In this document: piece by piece, positions 38,491 through 44,252 of the stretch
Position numbering within the stretch: the first letter of the stretch is position 1
Layout of the letters: each line of letters opens with the position of its first letter
Origin: a virus
Direction: 5' to 3' (one strand)
Virus record (IMG/VR): IMGVR_UViG_3300044684_000273
Coordinates: 1-44,252 of that record
DNA length: 44,252 nucleotides
Notes under the pieces: model-generated
Database searches by the model: none
What the model was told of the DNA's origin: nothing
The model's input: the letters and a program-made list of their open reading frames with translations, nothing else
Made by a program: the position numbers and the translations under genes

Positions 38491-39633
38491 ATGTCGGACA
38501 ACGCAGACTGCCGCACGCCCGGTCAGTTAATCGAAAAGCTACTCGACGAAAGGGGCTGGAGCCAAACGGTGCTCGCTCTGATTCTCGATTGCGACAAGGC
38601 TGGGCTTAATCGACTTATCAGCGGCAAGAAGTCCATTGATGCCGAGACGGCGTTGGCACTGGGAGAGGTATTTGGCGTCAGTCCTGAGCGCTTCCTGGAT
38701 CTGCAGGCATCCTATGATTTGGCCAGAGCGCGGCTTGTCGCACGTCCTGATCCTGGACGCGCGACCCGCGCGCATCTGTTTGGAGGTCTCCCGATTGCGG
38801 AGATGGTAAAACGCCGATGGATTGACGCCGAGGACCCGCGCGACGTTACAGGCGTTGAAGCTGCGCTGGCTCGCTTTTTTGGGGCCAACTCGCCCGACGA
38901 GATCGAGATTCTGCCCCATGCCGCCAAGAAGACCAATGTAACGGGCGACGCGACCCCAGCCCAACTTGCATGGCTGTATCGAGTGAGAGCTATCGCAAGG
39001 GAATCGCTTGTCGGACGATATTCGCCGAGTGCTGCTTTGGAGGCCGTCGGAAAGCTGAGGAATCTTCTCTCGGCGGCTGAGGAGGCACGCAAGGTCCCCC
39101 GGGTCCTGGCCGAGTGCGGTATCAGGTATGTGATCGTCGAGGGGATTACCGGCTCTAAGATCGATGGGGTGTGCTTTTGGTTGAATGACCACGCGCCAGT
39201 TATTGCGATGTCGCTGCGTCATGACCGAATCGACAACTTCTGGTTCGTCCTTCGTCATGAACTGGAGCATGTGATTCGCCTGCATGGACAGACCGCCATG
39301 ATGCTGGATGCCGAGCTCGAAGGAGAAAGAGCAGGAACAGGAATAGGCATTCCAGAGGAAGAAAGGGTGGCCAATGAGGCCGCAGCGGACTTCTGCGTGC
39401 CTCAGCAATCGTTGGAGCGGTTTATCGCTCGCAAGGCCCCATTTTTCGCCGAGAGAGACATTCTAGGTTTCTCTCGCACGCTCAAAATCCATCCCGGCCT
39501 TGTCGCTGGCCAGCTTCAGCATAAGACGGGTCGCTATGATCGCTTTAAGGCACACCAGGTGAAGATTCGATCCATTGTCGCACCAAGTGCTCTAGTCGAT
39601 GGCTGGGGTGACGTAGCCCCGGTGGGAGAATAG
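38491..39633 (+). CDS. XRE-ImmA/IrrE fusion regulator-metallopeptidase
   Basis: A 380-residue protein. Residues 12-75 form an XRE HTH (GQLIEKLLDERGWSQTVLAL, CDKAGLNRLISGKKSI) like HigA-type antitoxins. A helical linker follows. Residues about 205-320 are an ImmA/IrrE zinc peptidase: HELEH at 256-260 provides the HExxH zinc site, followed by ERVANEAAADFCVP. ImmA-type peptidases cleave partner repressors, as in ICEBs1 ImmA/ImmR, and IrrE cleaves DdrO; a fused HTH suggests self-regulation or a toxin-antitoxin-like switch. ATG 38491 is favoured over 38473. The substrate is unknown. Confidence 0.8.
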   Translation: MSDNADCRTPGQLIEKLLDERGWSQTVLALILDCDKAGLNRLISGKKSIDAETALALGEVFGVSPERFLDLQASYDLARARLVARPDPGRATRAHLFGGLPIAEMVKRRWIDAEDPRDVTGVEAALARFFGANSPDEIEILPHAAKKTNVTGDATPAQLAWLYRVRAIARESLVGRYSPSAALEAVGKLRNLLSAAEEARKVPRVLAECGIRYVIVEGITGSKIDGVCFWLNDHAPVIAMSLRHDRIDNFWFVLRHELEHVIRLHGQTAMMLDAELEGERAGTGIGIPEEERVANEAAADFCVPQQSLERFIARKAPFFAERDILGFSRTLKIHPGLVAGQLQHKTGRYDRFKAHQVKIRSIVAPSALVDGWGDVAPVGE

Positions 39634-39642
39634 GAGATAGCA

Positions 39643-40116
39643 ATGGCCACTCGGCACCAAGAAATGCAACGGATTATTCGTCAGTTCAAAGAGGAGACAG
39701 GCAAAAAGGAAGTCGATCTGAGAGAGGTTGCCGCATGGGCGACCACTCGCGGCTGGCCTCTGCCCAAGCCCACAAGTCCGCTTGATAGGCTTGCTCAAGA
39801 ATTTTCACGGGCGGCACGCGAGGAGATTCGCCGCGATGCCAATACAGGCAAGCCGTATCGCGCAAACCATGCCTATCCGACGGCACAAGGGGTTCTCTGG
39901 TTCGACATCGACGAAAAGCCATCTCGAAATATCATGCATAAGTCGCTCATTCAGCGACGAGAGCAGATGATTGGCGATGGCTTGCAACTATCCCTGGACG
40001 CGGACCATTGGAACAGCACCAATCTGGGTGAGGAGCCAATCCAGATTCCGTTTGACTTTACCGACGATATTGAATGGCGCAAGAACGCGCCAGACGAGGA
40101 GGACAAGGCCAGCTAA
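39643..40116 (+). CDS. Partner protein of the XRE-ImmA gene
   Basis: A 157-residue protein from ATG 39643, nine bases after the XRE-ImmA stop with AGGAGA upstream, so the two form an operon. Features include DLREVAAWATTRGWPLPKP, which resembles a small HTH, and YRANHAYPTAQGVLWFDIDE and FTDDIEWRKNAPDEEDKAS. It has no catalytic motif I can identify. Position makes it a candidate effector, substrate or toxin controlled by the peptidase; this is an inference from linkage. Confidence 0.55.
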   Translation: MATRHQEMQRIIRQFKEETGKKEVDLREVAAWATTRGWPLPKPTSPLDRLAQEFSRAAREEIRRDANTGKPYRANHAYPTAQGVLWFDIDEKPSRNIMHKSLIQRREQMIGDGLQLSLDADHWNSTNLGEEPIQIPFDFTDDIEWRKNAPDEEDKAS

Positions 40117-40136
40117 TCGGTCCCGCTCGGTTCACA

Positions 40137-40385
40137 TCACCGCTTTGTCCCTCGTCCAGCTCGCTTAGCCGCAATCTTCCGTAGCTCTGCCAAAGTCTCT
40201 CGCTCCCGCTCGACCAATTCCCGCGCCGCCTTCACCAAGATCGAGTTGAACGAGCCACCCGGCTCGATTGCAGCCAGAAGCCGCAGGTCCTCGTAAAGGC
40301 TCTTGGGCAGGTTCGCCGTCGTCTTGTGGATCTCTTCCGCTGTCGAGGCTGCTTCGTCGGTGTGCGGCTTTGAAGGCATCGCCAC
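40137..40385 (-). CDS. Arc-like ribbon-helix-helix protein
   Basis: An 82-residue protein from ATG 40385 (an ATG two codons in is equally possible). The region KTTANLPKSLYEDLRLLAAI, then FNSILVKAARELVERER is the RHH pattern of Arc/MetJ-type regulators. It faces the partner gene tail-to-tail and shares the upstream intergenic region with the divergent SAM-like gene. It may bind the AAGTCAGTGACTT palindrome at 40452-40464. Confidence 0.65.
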   Translation of the reverse strand: MAMPSKPHTDEAASTAEEIHKTTANLPKSLYEDLRLLAAIEPGGSFNSILVKAARELVERERETLAELRKIAAKRAGRGTKR

Positions 40386-40623
40386 TACTAACCACGGCGC
40401 TGTCGTGCGGTCAAAGCCTTCCTCGACGGTGATAACTTCATAATTTACACAAAGTCAGTGACTTCAAATATTCTTCCGCGCCAGGAGGGATGCATGAACT
40501 GACGCCAGTTCGCCGTCGTTGCCCATAAACGAAACAGGCCCGCCGGTTGCCCGGCGAGCCCTCGCCCGCGTCGGACACCGCCCTAGGAAAGTGTGCGTCC
40601 GACGCGAACAGGAGAGTCATACC
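40386..40623. promoter_or_regulatory. Divergent control region in the transposon
   Basis: A 238-base AT-richer gap. AAGTCA-G-TGACTT at 40452-40464 is a perfect 6-bp palindrome and a good operator candidate for the adjacent RHH protein. The hairpin CGCCGG-TTGC-CCGGCG (40541-40556) could be a transcription attenuator but has no T tract. GGAGAG before ATG 40624 is the ribosome-binding site of the rightward gene. No gene is seen in this gap. Confidence 0.5.
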
Positions 40624-40974
40624 ATGACTTGTCCCGACGCTGCCACTGTTATCGCCGAACCCGCACCGTCGAGCATCAGAGACGCCATCGAGCGCTACGT
40701 CGAGAATGCACGTGCGCTTGGCAGGCACCGCAAGACCCTGTGGTGCTACGCAAGCACCCTGGCATGGGTGTTCGCGTCGGTACTCGACGACGCGCCGGCC
40801 AGGCTCACGGCTGAGAAGCTGAGCGAATTGCGCGATCAGGTCTGGAAGCGCAAGCGGTCTGGCACCGGTAAGCGCTACTCCGCGTCAACGCTGCGCCTGC
40901 AGTGGAGCGTCGCCGGCACGTTCTGGCGCTGGTGCGCGGCCAGGGGTTGGCTCGCCGCCCCAGGGGCACCATGA
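40624..40974 (+). CDS. Recombinase SAM-like domain without catalytic domain
   Basis: A 116-residue protein from ATG 40624. The sequence SSIRDAIERYVENARALGRH, then LWCYASTLAWVFASVLDDAP, LTAEKLSELRDQVWKRK and YSASTLRLQWSVAGTFWRW matches the N-terminal core-binding (SAM-like) domain of tyrosine recombinases. The catalytic domain with the Arg-His-x-x-Arg-Tyr residues is absent, and the stop overlaps the next ATG (40971), so the short form is the designed end rather than an obvious truncation. It may bind DNA as a regulator or partner of another recombinase. Confidence 0.6.
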   Translation: MTCPDAATVIAEPAPSSIRDAIERYVENARALGRHRKTLWCYASTLAWVFASVLDDAPARLTAEKLSELRDQVWKRKRSGTGKRYSASTLRLQWSVAGTFWRWCAARGWLAAPGAP

Positions 40975-41108
40975 GGCGGCGTCATCGCAGACGGCCCGTT
41001 CCATCGCTGACCAGGCAGATCCGTCTGTTGGACCGGCTGCTGCGGTGGGCCTGGCACCGGCAGATCGCACACGATCTTGCCGGCCAGATTCCCACGGGTG
41101 CCGCATGA
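40971..41108 (+). CDS. Small arginine-rich protein
   Basis: A 45-residue protein from ATG 40971, overlapping the previous stop. It starts MRRRHRRRPVPSLTRQIRLL and is helical and basic (LLDRLLRWAWHRQIAHDLAG), a likely nucleic-acid or membrane-binding helix. Its stop overlaps the ATG at 41105 of the XRE gene. No family recognised. Confidence 0.5.
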   Translation: MRRRHRRRPVPSLTRQIRLLDRLLRWAWHRQIAHDLAGQIPTGAA

Positions 41109-41359
41109 GCGGGCCACGATTCAAGACCCTGGGCGACGTCGTCAAGCTGCTGCGCCAGCGCTACGGTATCGGCAGAGACGCGCTCAACGCCGCGGTCGGG
41201 CTGCCCTTTGGCACCGTCAAGCGCATCGAGCAAGGGCGGTACTGGCCGCCCTGGGAGACGCTCGACAAGCTCTGCGCTCACCCGAGCATGCGCCGACTGA
41301 TCGAGGTCTGCGTGCGCGAAGGCGTGGATCTCGGCGCAAGACCTCCAGCCAAAGCCTGA
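41105..41359 (+). CDS. XRE-family HTH regulator
   Basis: An 84-residue protein from ATG 41105. The layout TLGDVVKLLRQRYGIGRDAL, NAAVGLPFGTVKRIEQGRY is a Cro/CI HTH with a recognition helix, and the tail reads LCAHPSMRRLIEVCVREG. It ends just before the right subterminal repeats. It forms an overlapping trio with the SAM-like and arginine-rich genes and may regulate them or the transposon ends. Confidence 0.65.
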   Translation: MSGPRFKTLGDVVKLLRQRYGIGRDALNAAVGLPFGTVKRIEQGRYWPPWETLDKLCAHPSMRRLIEVCVREGVDLGARPPAKA

Positions 41360-41368
41360 CCGTAGCGC

Positions 41369-41432
41369 TGCACATTTATTCGGCGACCTGCACATTTATT
41401 GGGGTCGCCGAGGGGTATTTATGTGCAAAGCC
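41369..41432 (+). repeat. Right end: subterminal repeats and terminal inverted repeat
   Basis: TGCACATTTATT occurs at 41369-41380 and 41389-41400 in the same orientation as the left copies, while the terminal copy (41417-41432, ATTTATGTGCAAAGCC) is inverted. The inner right copies therefore have opposite orientation to the outer one, an asymmetry that may let transposase distinguish left from right ends. Confidence 0.75.
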
Positions 41433-41441
41433 CCTCCTCGA
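41433..41441. repeat. Right copy of 9-bp target-site duplication
   Basis: CCTCCTCGA, identical to the copy at 35999-36007. In the interrupted gene (minus strand) it encodes part of the FEE segment. Confidence 0.9.
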
Positions 41442-42024
41442 AGTCCTCGAAGCGCTGCTCGCGGGCGAGGTCCACAGTCTCCTTGTCGCTCCCGCTGCTC
41501 AGGCGGTGATGCCATGCCAGGGTTCCGCTGCGGGTTATCGCCAGCCGCCCCAGGCGAACGGTCCAGTACACGCCCGTCGGCGGTCGCGGAAATAGCTCCT
41601 CGTGTTCGCGCGTCCAGCCCTGGTAGCTGAATTCCACGGCCACGCGGGCGATGTCGCCAATGCTCGGATTCTCAAGTGCTTGGTGTGCTTGATCGAACTC
41701 GCTCATGCTCCCTCCGGCCCCGGGGGCGGGCTCAACCATAGCCGCGATCTGCTCAACGTCGGTCATCGAGAGCGGAAGCACGGCGACGCTCGGAGACTGC
41801 CAGCCGTCTTCCATCGGCCACTCTTTGTTGCCCCATCGCACGCCGGCCCCGATGGCCTCATCAGGGGTCAACCCCCACACAAGGGCCGACGCGCAGCGAT
41901 AGTTGATGACGTTGGGCTTCGTCGGGTCATTCCTGTGGGTAAGGATTGAGGCGGTGAACGGGTAGCGCCCATCGGCCCGGAAGTATCCAACGGTCATGGT
42001 CTTGTCGCCGGTCGTCTCGCTCAT
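41433..42024 (-). pseudogene. 5' fragment of the gene interrupted by the transposon
   Basis: The gene starts at ATG 42024 (MSETTGDKTMTVGYFRADG), with AAGGAG upstream on the minus strand, and runs to the insertion site; reading on into the transposon gives only GLCT before TAA 41419-41421. Joined to 35901-35998 it encodes a 229-residue protein. The domain has mixed alpha/beta character with WGLTPDEAIGAGVRWGN and ARVAVEFSYQGWTREHEELF. It is a phage early gene of unknown function that the insertion has probably inactivated. Confidence 0.85.
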
Positions 42025-42072
42025 TCGTTGGCTCCTTGTCCCCGTCGTACCGCATCGCAGCGACGGATGCAA

Positions 42073-42284
42073 TCCCAATTGTCACGTTATTGGCACGGTG
42101 GCGAACTGGTCTAACAGAATATCAGACGGTAAATGCGGGACAGGACGAGATGCCGAAGATCTCGAATGGAGGTCGCATAACCTGTCGAGATCGCTTAACC
42201 GTCGACGGCACAATGGGCGATCACGCCTCCGTTGCGTGCTGTTGAGTCCGCCGCATGTGATCCCATTTGTCACGCTATTGGCAC
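42073..42284. other. attP: Candidate attP site with arm repeats and core palindrome
   Basis: A 24-bp direct repeat occurs at 42073-42096 and 42261-42284 with 22 of 24 bases identical (both end TATTGGCAC); these look like integrase arm-type sites. Between them GATCTCGA (42158-42165) and TCGAGATC (42185-42192) form an 8-bp inverted repeat, and AGGT-CGCATA-ACCT lies inside it, the layout of core-type sites around a crossover. It lies directly after the integrase stop. No tRNA-gene end is recognised. Confidence 0.6.
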
Positions 42285-42286
42285 AC

Positions 42287-43282
42287 TCACAGTTTGCGCA
42301 CCGCCTCGCGCAAGCTGGCGATGTCGAGGTGACCGTACGTCGTATCGACAAGCCGCGACGTCGTGTGACCAAGAAGCTTCGCCACGATCATCGAATCAAC
42401 GCCTTTCTGCTTGAGGCGACTGGCAAACGTCCGACGGAAATCATGCACCGTGCACCGAGCGATCCCGGCACGTTTACACGAGTTCTCCAGGGTGACCGTC
42501 GGCGTCGGCCATCGCTTGACGATCGGCCCCGAATGCCTGGGCTGCTGCTTGAGCCATTCGGCAAAGGGCTCCATCAAGGGGATCGTTCTGTCGCTGGCGT
42601 TCCTCCCTTTGCGCTTGCCCTTGGTGCCGCGAATCCTGATCGTGCCCTCGACCAGGTCGACATCTGACCAGTCCAGGCCGTTGACCTCTTCGCGCCGGGC
42701 GCCTGTCCACACGGCCACGCGAACCCAGTCAGCGCGAGCGGCCGGCAAGCAGGGATACAGCGCATCGAGCTCCGCCTGGGTAAGCCATCTCGTCTTTGGT
42801 TCGATGCTGCCAGGTACTGGGATGGTCAGCAGATCCAGGTCGGGCACCGGGCGGCCGCGCTGCTTGGCCAGCCGCAACGCCGATCGCAACATGCCCAGCT
42901 CAGACGTCATGGTTCTGGGCCCAGCCTTCCGTTCGGCGACGTAGCGCTCGAGGTGAGCACGGCTCAGGTCAGACAGCCGAACACCGCCCAGGATGCGCGC
43001 CAGTCCGATGGCTCGCTGTTCGTATGCGATCCTCGTCGTCGGCGCCCGCTCGACCGGCGCCTCGACGAATGCCAGCAGAGCGTCGGCTACCGTTTCCCGC
43101 CCGTGGACGCGCCCAGGCTCAGCAGAATTTCTCTGCAGCTCGGTCGCCGCTGCGAGAGCGGCCTTTCTGTCGGTGCACTTGGTACTGACGCGGACGCGCT
43201 TGCCGCCCTCGTAGACCCACGTCCACCAGTAAGGCGAGTCGCCACGGCGGTAGATCGGGGCGTCGGTTGAGCGCTTTGGCAT
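42287..43282 (-). CDS. int: Tyrosine site-specific integrase
   Basis: A 331-residue tyrosine recombinase. The N-terminal part is an AP2-like arm-binding domain (YRRGDSPYWWTWVYEGGKR); residues about 55-150 form the SAM-like core-binding domain. The catalytic domain carries the first Arg in TGARREEVNGLDW, HDFRR (HxxR), LLGHTTSRLVDTTYGH for the His and the nucleophilic Tyr. It integrates the phage at the host site through the attP candidate next to its 3' end. ATG 43282; the excisionase frame overlaps its start. Confidence 0.9.
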   Translation of the reverse strand: MPKRSTDAPIYRRGDSPYWWTWVYEGGKRVRVSTKCTDRKAALAAATELQRNSAEPGRVHGRETVADALLAFVEAPVERAPTTRIAYEQRAIGLARILGGVRLSDLSRAHLERYVAERKAGPRTMTSELGMLRSALRLAKQRGRPVPDLDLLTIPVPGSIEPKTRWLTQAELDALYPCLPAARADWVRVAVWTGARREEVNGLDWSDVDLVEGTIRIRGTKGKRKGRNASDRTIPLMEPFAEWLKQQPRHSGPIVKRWPTPTVTLENSCKRAGIARCTVHDFRRTFASRLKQKGVDSMIVAKLLGHTTSRLVDTTYGHLDIASLREAVRKL

Positions 43283-43446
43283 GTCTCCAGGTACCGTATC
43301 AGGGCCGGCTCTGGCAAGCGCAAGGCGCCGCCGCCGGCCCCGACAGCGATGGCCCCGGCCGCACGCATGACCTCATAGGCGGCCGAACGTCCGAGGCTAA
43401 GCGCCTCCATGACGTCGGCGACGGTGAGCATGCGCGGGAGGGTCAT
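43087..43446 (-). CDS. Excisionase-like HTH protein
   Basis: A 119-residue frame from ATG 43446. Residues 6-52 (MLTVADVMEALSLGRSAAYE, then VGAGGGALRLPEPALIRYLE) match the AlpA/excisionase HTH_17 pattern, a small winged helix that bends DNA next to att. The last 60 residues overlap the integrase start in another frame and are arginine/serine-rich; either the overlap is real or the true gene ends earlier. It precedes the integrase on the same strand, as xis usually does. Confidence 0.6.
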   Translation of the reverse strand: MTLPRMLTVADVMEALSLGRSAAYEVMRAAGAIAVGAGGGALRLPEPALIRYLETCQSAQPTPRSTAVATRLTGGRGSTRAASASASVPSAPTERPLSQRRPSCREILLSLGASTGGKR

Positions 43447-43449
43447 GGT

Positions 43450-43848
43450 TTAGCTTCCCACAGCCGAGGCTGGTCGGTCAACCGCGAACGGATCGGCGGG
43501 CGTCTCGCGCGGGAGCCAGAGGGCGCCGTCGAATAGCCAGCAGCCAAGCTCGTATTCTACGCCAAGCATCTCGACGTAAAGCCCCTTGTCGTACTGCCTG
43601 ACGACTGCTTCGACTGGCCAAGTGGGCTGTGCGAGCTCGTCGCGGTTGTCTTGATGCAGCGCAACCCACCACTTGCCCGCCGCCGGCCGATCCGATGTCC
43701 ACGCACCGGGCGGTGGCACCTTGCACGGAATGATGTCCGTCACTGGCACGCCGAGGCCGCCCGTGCTCACTAGCCGGGCCACGCCGTACCAGTTGCCCTG
43801 CCCGTCCGTGCGCCACGCTTCCACCGCATCGTCGATGTCATCAATCAC
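43450..43848 (-). CDS. Hypothetical early protein
   Basis: A 132-residue protein from GTG 43848 that overlaps the upstream stop (GTGA). It is beta-rich and tryptophan-rich (WRTDGQGNWYGVARLVSTGG, GKWWVALHQDNRDELAQPTW, WLFDGALWLPRETPADPF), somewhat like small phage early proteins of unknown function. Located just upstream of the excisionase-like gene. Confidence 0.55.
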   Translation of the reverse strand: MIDDIDDAVEAWRTDGQGNWYGVARLVSTGGLGVPVTDIIPCKVPPPGAWTSDRPAAGKWWVALHQDNRDELAQPTWPVEAVVRQYDKGLYVEMLGVEYELGCWLFDGALWLPRETPADPFAVDRPASAVGS

Positions 43849-44168
43849 TTGCCGCCCTCCTTGAACTCGCCCAGCGCCTCTTTCAGGTCGCAGACGATGC
43901 CCCTAATAATGATGTCGTCAGCGCTGGTCACTGCATCGAGCTCTGCATAGATCGCCCTTACCCGCCCAAGTGCCGCCTCTGCCCTGGTCAGGCGACCGTG
44001 GTCTATGGGGTAGAGCGGGCCGGCGAAGGTGCCGGGCATATCGTTGAGACTGCGGCTGCTACGTTGCCCAATGACCCACGCGCGCAGACCTGTCCATTTC
44101 TCGATCTTGACGGGCTCGGTCGTGCCGCGCTCGGTATACCAATAAACCCCCTCTTTCGTCGGCCTCAT
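43845..44168 (-). CDS. Hypothetical early protein
   Basis: A 107-residue protein; ATG 44168 overlaps the stop of the preceding gene. The N-terminal half is strand-rich and aromatic (GVYWYTERGTTEPVKIEKWT, LRAWVIGQR), and the C-terminus is helical (RAEAALGRVRAIYAELDAVT, CDLKEALGEFKEGGK). A role in early control is possible; no motif recognised. Confidence 0.5.
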   Translation of the reverse strand: MRPTKEGVYWYTERGTTEPVKIEKWTGLRAWVIGQRSSRSLNDMPGTFAGPLYPIDHGRLTRAEAALGRVRAIYAELDAVTSADDIIIRGIVCDLKEALGEFKEGGK

Positions 44169-44252
44169 GGCGCCTCCGGCAGCGGCATCCAGTGGGTTGG
44201 GTGTTCCAGCCCGGTCCGCGTGTCGTCCTCCCATTGCTTACCGACAAACCGC
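44165..44252 (-). CDS. 3' end of a DUF551-type protein
   Basis: Only the last 28 codons are in the window, reading GLEHPTHWMPLPEAP before TGA. HWMPLP is the C-terminal signature of DUF551 proteins, found in phage early regions; function unknown. The start lies beyond the window edge. Confidence 0.65.
   Translation of the reverse strand, partial: RFVGKQWEDDTRTGLEHPTHWMPLPEAP

Larger units (their letters stand above)
36008..41432. mobile_element. 5,425-bp cargo transposon with IS4-type transposase
   Basis: Bounded by perfect 16-bp inverted repeats, GGCTTTGCACATAAAT at 36008-36023 and its reverse complement at 41417-41432, and flanked by the 9-bp direct repeat CCTCCTCGA. It interrupts a phage gene that becomes intact when the element and one duplication are removed. 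Subterminal copies of TGCACAT lie inside both ends. It carries a DDE transposase plus regulators, an ImmA/IrrE-family protein and a recombinase-like SAM protein. Its size, well above a simple IS, makes it a transporter-type IS carrying passenger genes. Confidence 0.9.

Noticed and set aside
40541-40556. Hairpin CGCCGG-TTGC-CCGGCG as a rho-independent terminator
   Set aside because: No T tract follows, and it lies upstream of a gene rather than after one; kept only as part of the control region.
36008-41432. Composite transposon or integron
   Set aside because: There is only one transposase, a single pair of terminal repeats and no attC or integron integrase.
41421-41630. Rightward small frame starting ATG in the transposon right end
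   Set aside because: It is a shadow of the interrupted leftward gene; the restored reading frame on the minus strand is far better supported.
42287-42290. Integration into a tRNA gene at attP
   Set aside because: No tRNA 3' end sequence is recognisable around the core palindrome, so the target type is left open.
1-44252. Window as a complete circular phage genome joined end to end
   Set aside because: The left edge cuts a rightward gene and the right edge cuts a leftward gene; both need missing start regions, so sequence is absent between the ends.

Overview
The window is a GC-rich tailed-phage genome segment encoding a contractile-tailed (myovirus-type) temperate phage. Evidence is a Mu-like capsid module (DUF935-type portal, protease/scaffold, gpT-like capsid), a DUF2586-type tail sheath, tail tube, a frameshifting tail chaperone, a tape measure, a baseplate J homologue, a tyrosine integrase with an excisionase-like partner, and an intact attP-like site. 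High GC, several lipoproteins and a likely muralytic glycosidase suggest a GC-rich Gram-negative host; the species cannot be read from the sequence. Phage genes lie on both sides of the attP-like site, so this looks like phage DNA rather than an integrated prophage cut at att. Both window ends cut through genes.

Layout. 1-4154 (+): tightly overlapping early genes, several small and cysteine-rich, an HNH nuclease, and a replication initiator-like gene carrying five 12-bp-spaced TACCCT iterons (candidate origin) followed by a second replication gene. Two genes here (716-964 and 1186-1384) are broken by a stop codon and a frameshift. 4416-9044 (+): terminase and portal module. 8950-10868 (-): a five-gene overlapping operon of unknown function inserted between portal and protease and controlled from a divergent region with paired AGTGTC/GACACT operators. 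10947-27775 (+): protease/scaffold, capsid, connector, sheath, tube, chaperone, tape measure and baseplate. 27769-29036 (-): a moron-like cluster (lipoprotein, membrane protein, small soluble protein, leader peptide). 29179-34641 (+): glycine-rich fibre with a Sec signal peptide, lipoproteins, GH75-like lysin, membrane and lysis candidates. 34642-44252 (-): a leftward early operon including excisionase, integrase, attP and DUF551-type genes.

The main discovery is a 5,425-bp transposon at 36008-41432 inside that leftward operon. It has perfect 16-bp terminal inverted repeats, a 9-bp target duplication (CCTCCTCGA), subterminal TGCACATT repeats, an IS4-signature DDE transposase with a SWIM-type zinc motif, and about nine further genes. 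These include an XRE-ImmA/IrrE regulator-protease with a partner protein, two ribbon-helix-helix-like proteins, two XRE regulators and a catalytic-domain-less recombinase SAM-like protein. Removing the element plus one duplication joins the flanking fragments exactly in frame into a 229-residue phage gene. The element is therefore a genuine, apparently recent cargo transposon riding in a phage.

Predicted working order: leftward genes govern integration and early functions; left-end rightward genes replicate the DNA; terminase-portal and protease-capsid-tail operons build the particle. The tail chaperone ratio is set by a dnaX-like -1 frameshift signal, and a strong hairpin follows the tail tube gene.
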